Source: Opitutia bacterium | GTDB taxonomy: Bacteria > Verrucomicrobiota > Verrucomicrobiia > Opitutales > UBA953 | Direction of reading: 5' to 3' | DNA: 6,271 nt | NCBI GenBank assembly: GCA_947460445.1 | Contig: CANHHS010000087.1 | Location: forward strand, 1 to 6,271 | Shown: positions 6,071 through 6,271 of the stretch, piece by piece | How the letters are laid out: each line of letters starts with the position of its first letter | How positions within the stretch are numbered: position 1 is the first letter of the stretch | The notes under the pieces: generated by a model | Databases searched by the model: none | What the model was told of the DNA's origin: nothing | The model's input: the letters and a program-made list of their open reading frames with translations, nothing else | Made by a program: the position numbers and the translations under genes

Positions 6071-6271
6071 TTATACCGCCTGAAGTGGTCGGCCTTCGTC
6101 GAAGTCTAAATAGTCGAAGAAGGTTTGGATAGGTCCGTCTAAAGCTAGCCCAGCTTCACTGAGGCGTTTTTCGAGTGCTGGGCGGGCATCATCGCGCCAA
6201 CCGCGTTTTGTCATATAGCCATTCCATATTTCGATATGCTCTGGGGATAGTTTAACGCCTTGGGATTCTGC
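6071..6271 (-). CDS. C-terminal 66 residues of an unrecognised protein, cut by window edge
   Basis: On the minus strand a frame is open from the window edge at 6271 to a TAA at 6071-6073. It is read as the end of a gene whose start lies beyond the window. The visible part is hydrophilic and mostly helical in character, with IEIWNGYMTKRGWRDDARP near the start, a charged LEKRLSEAGL segment, and an acidic aromatic FFDYLDFDEG close to the end. It has no membrane segment and no motif I can tie to a known family. A methionine at residue 20 could in principle start a much shorter protein, but the uninterrupted frame upstream of it and the lack of a ribosome-binding site make a truncated larger protein more likely. 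It converges on murJ. Confidence 0.6.
   Translation of the reverse strand, partial: AESQGVKLSPEHIEIWNGYMTKRGWRDDARPALEKRLSEAGLALDGPIQTFFDYLDFDEGRPLQAV

Noticed and set aside
6092..6123. CTTCG-t-CGAAG dyad and repeated GTCGAAG as a terminator for murJ
   Set aside because: The arms lie within the coding sequence of the convergent gene, no T-tract follows, and the repeats are explained by its Asp/Phe-rich FFDYLDFDEG segment.

Overview
The window is ordinary bacterial chromosome with housekeeping genes packed closely together. It holds five complete genes on the plus strand (trpB, yicC, an HU/IHF-type DNA-binding gene, hisS, murJ). Two incomplete minus-strand genes flank them: the N-terminal part of uppP at the left edge and the C-terminal end of an unrecognised gene at the right edge. 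I saw no transposase, integrase, phage gene, CRISPR array, tRNA or rRNA. The organism is a Gram-negative-type bacterium of moderate GC content with few Shine-Dalgarno sequences. Gene order and protein flavour remind me of Verrucomicrobiota (Opitutae-like), but this is an impression that only a database search could confirm.

Layout: uppP runs leftward out of the window from a start at 365. It is divergent from trpB, across a gap of about 105 bp that contains an imperfect inverted repeat. trpB and yicC share one base in a TAATG junction and probably form one transcription unit. A 177-bp gap follows yicC; it holds a small weak hairpin and then a leader region. The HU-like gene, hisS and murJ follow with gaps of 12 and 10 bp, which suggests a second operon. 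murJ ends 4 bp from the end of the convergent minus-strand gene.

Functions: trpB makes tryptophan from indole and serine. yicC belongs to the YicC/YloC endoribonuclease family. The HU-like protein bends and compacts DNA. hisS charges tRNA-His. murJ flips lipid II across the inner membrane, and uppP recycles the undecaprenyl carrier after lipid II is used, so the two envelope genes near opposite ends of the window serve the same lipid cycle.

I did not find a previously undescribed system. The points worth a second look are modest: an unusual N-terminus and loop in UppP, the HU-like gene lacking a ribosome-binding site while an AGGAG lies far upstream, substitutions at family-conserved positions of HisS and MurJ, trpB coupled to yicC rather than trpA, and the very tight convergent junction after murJ.
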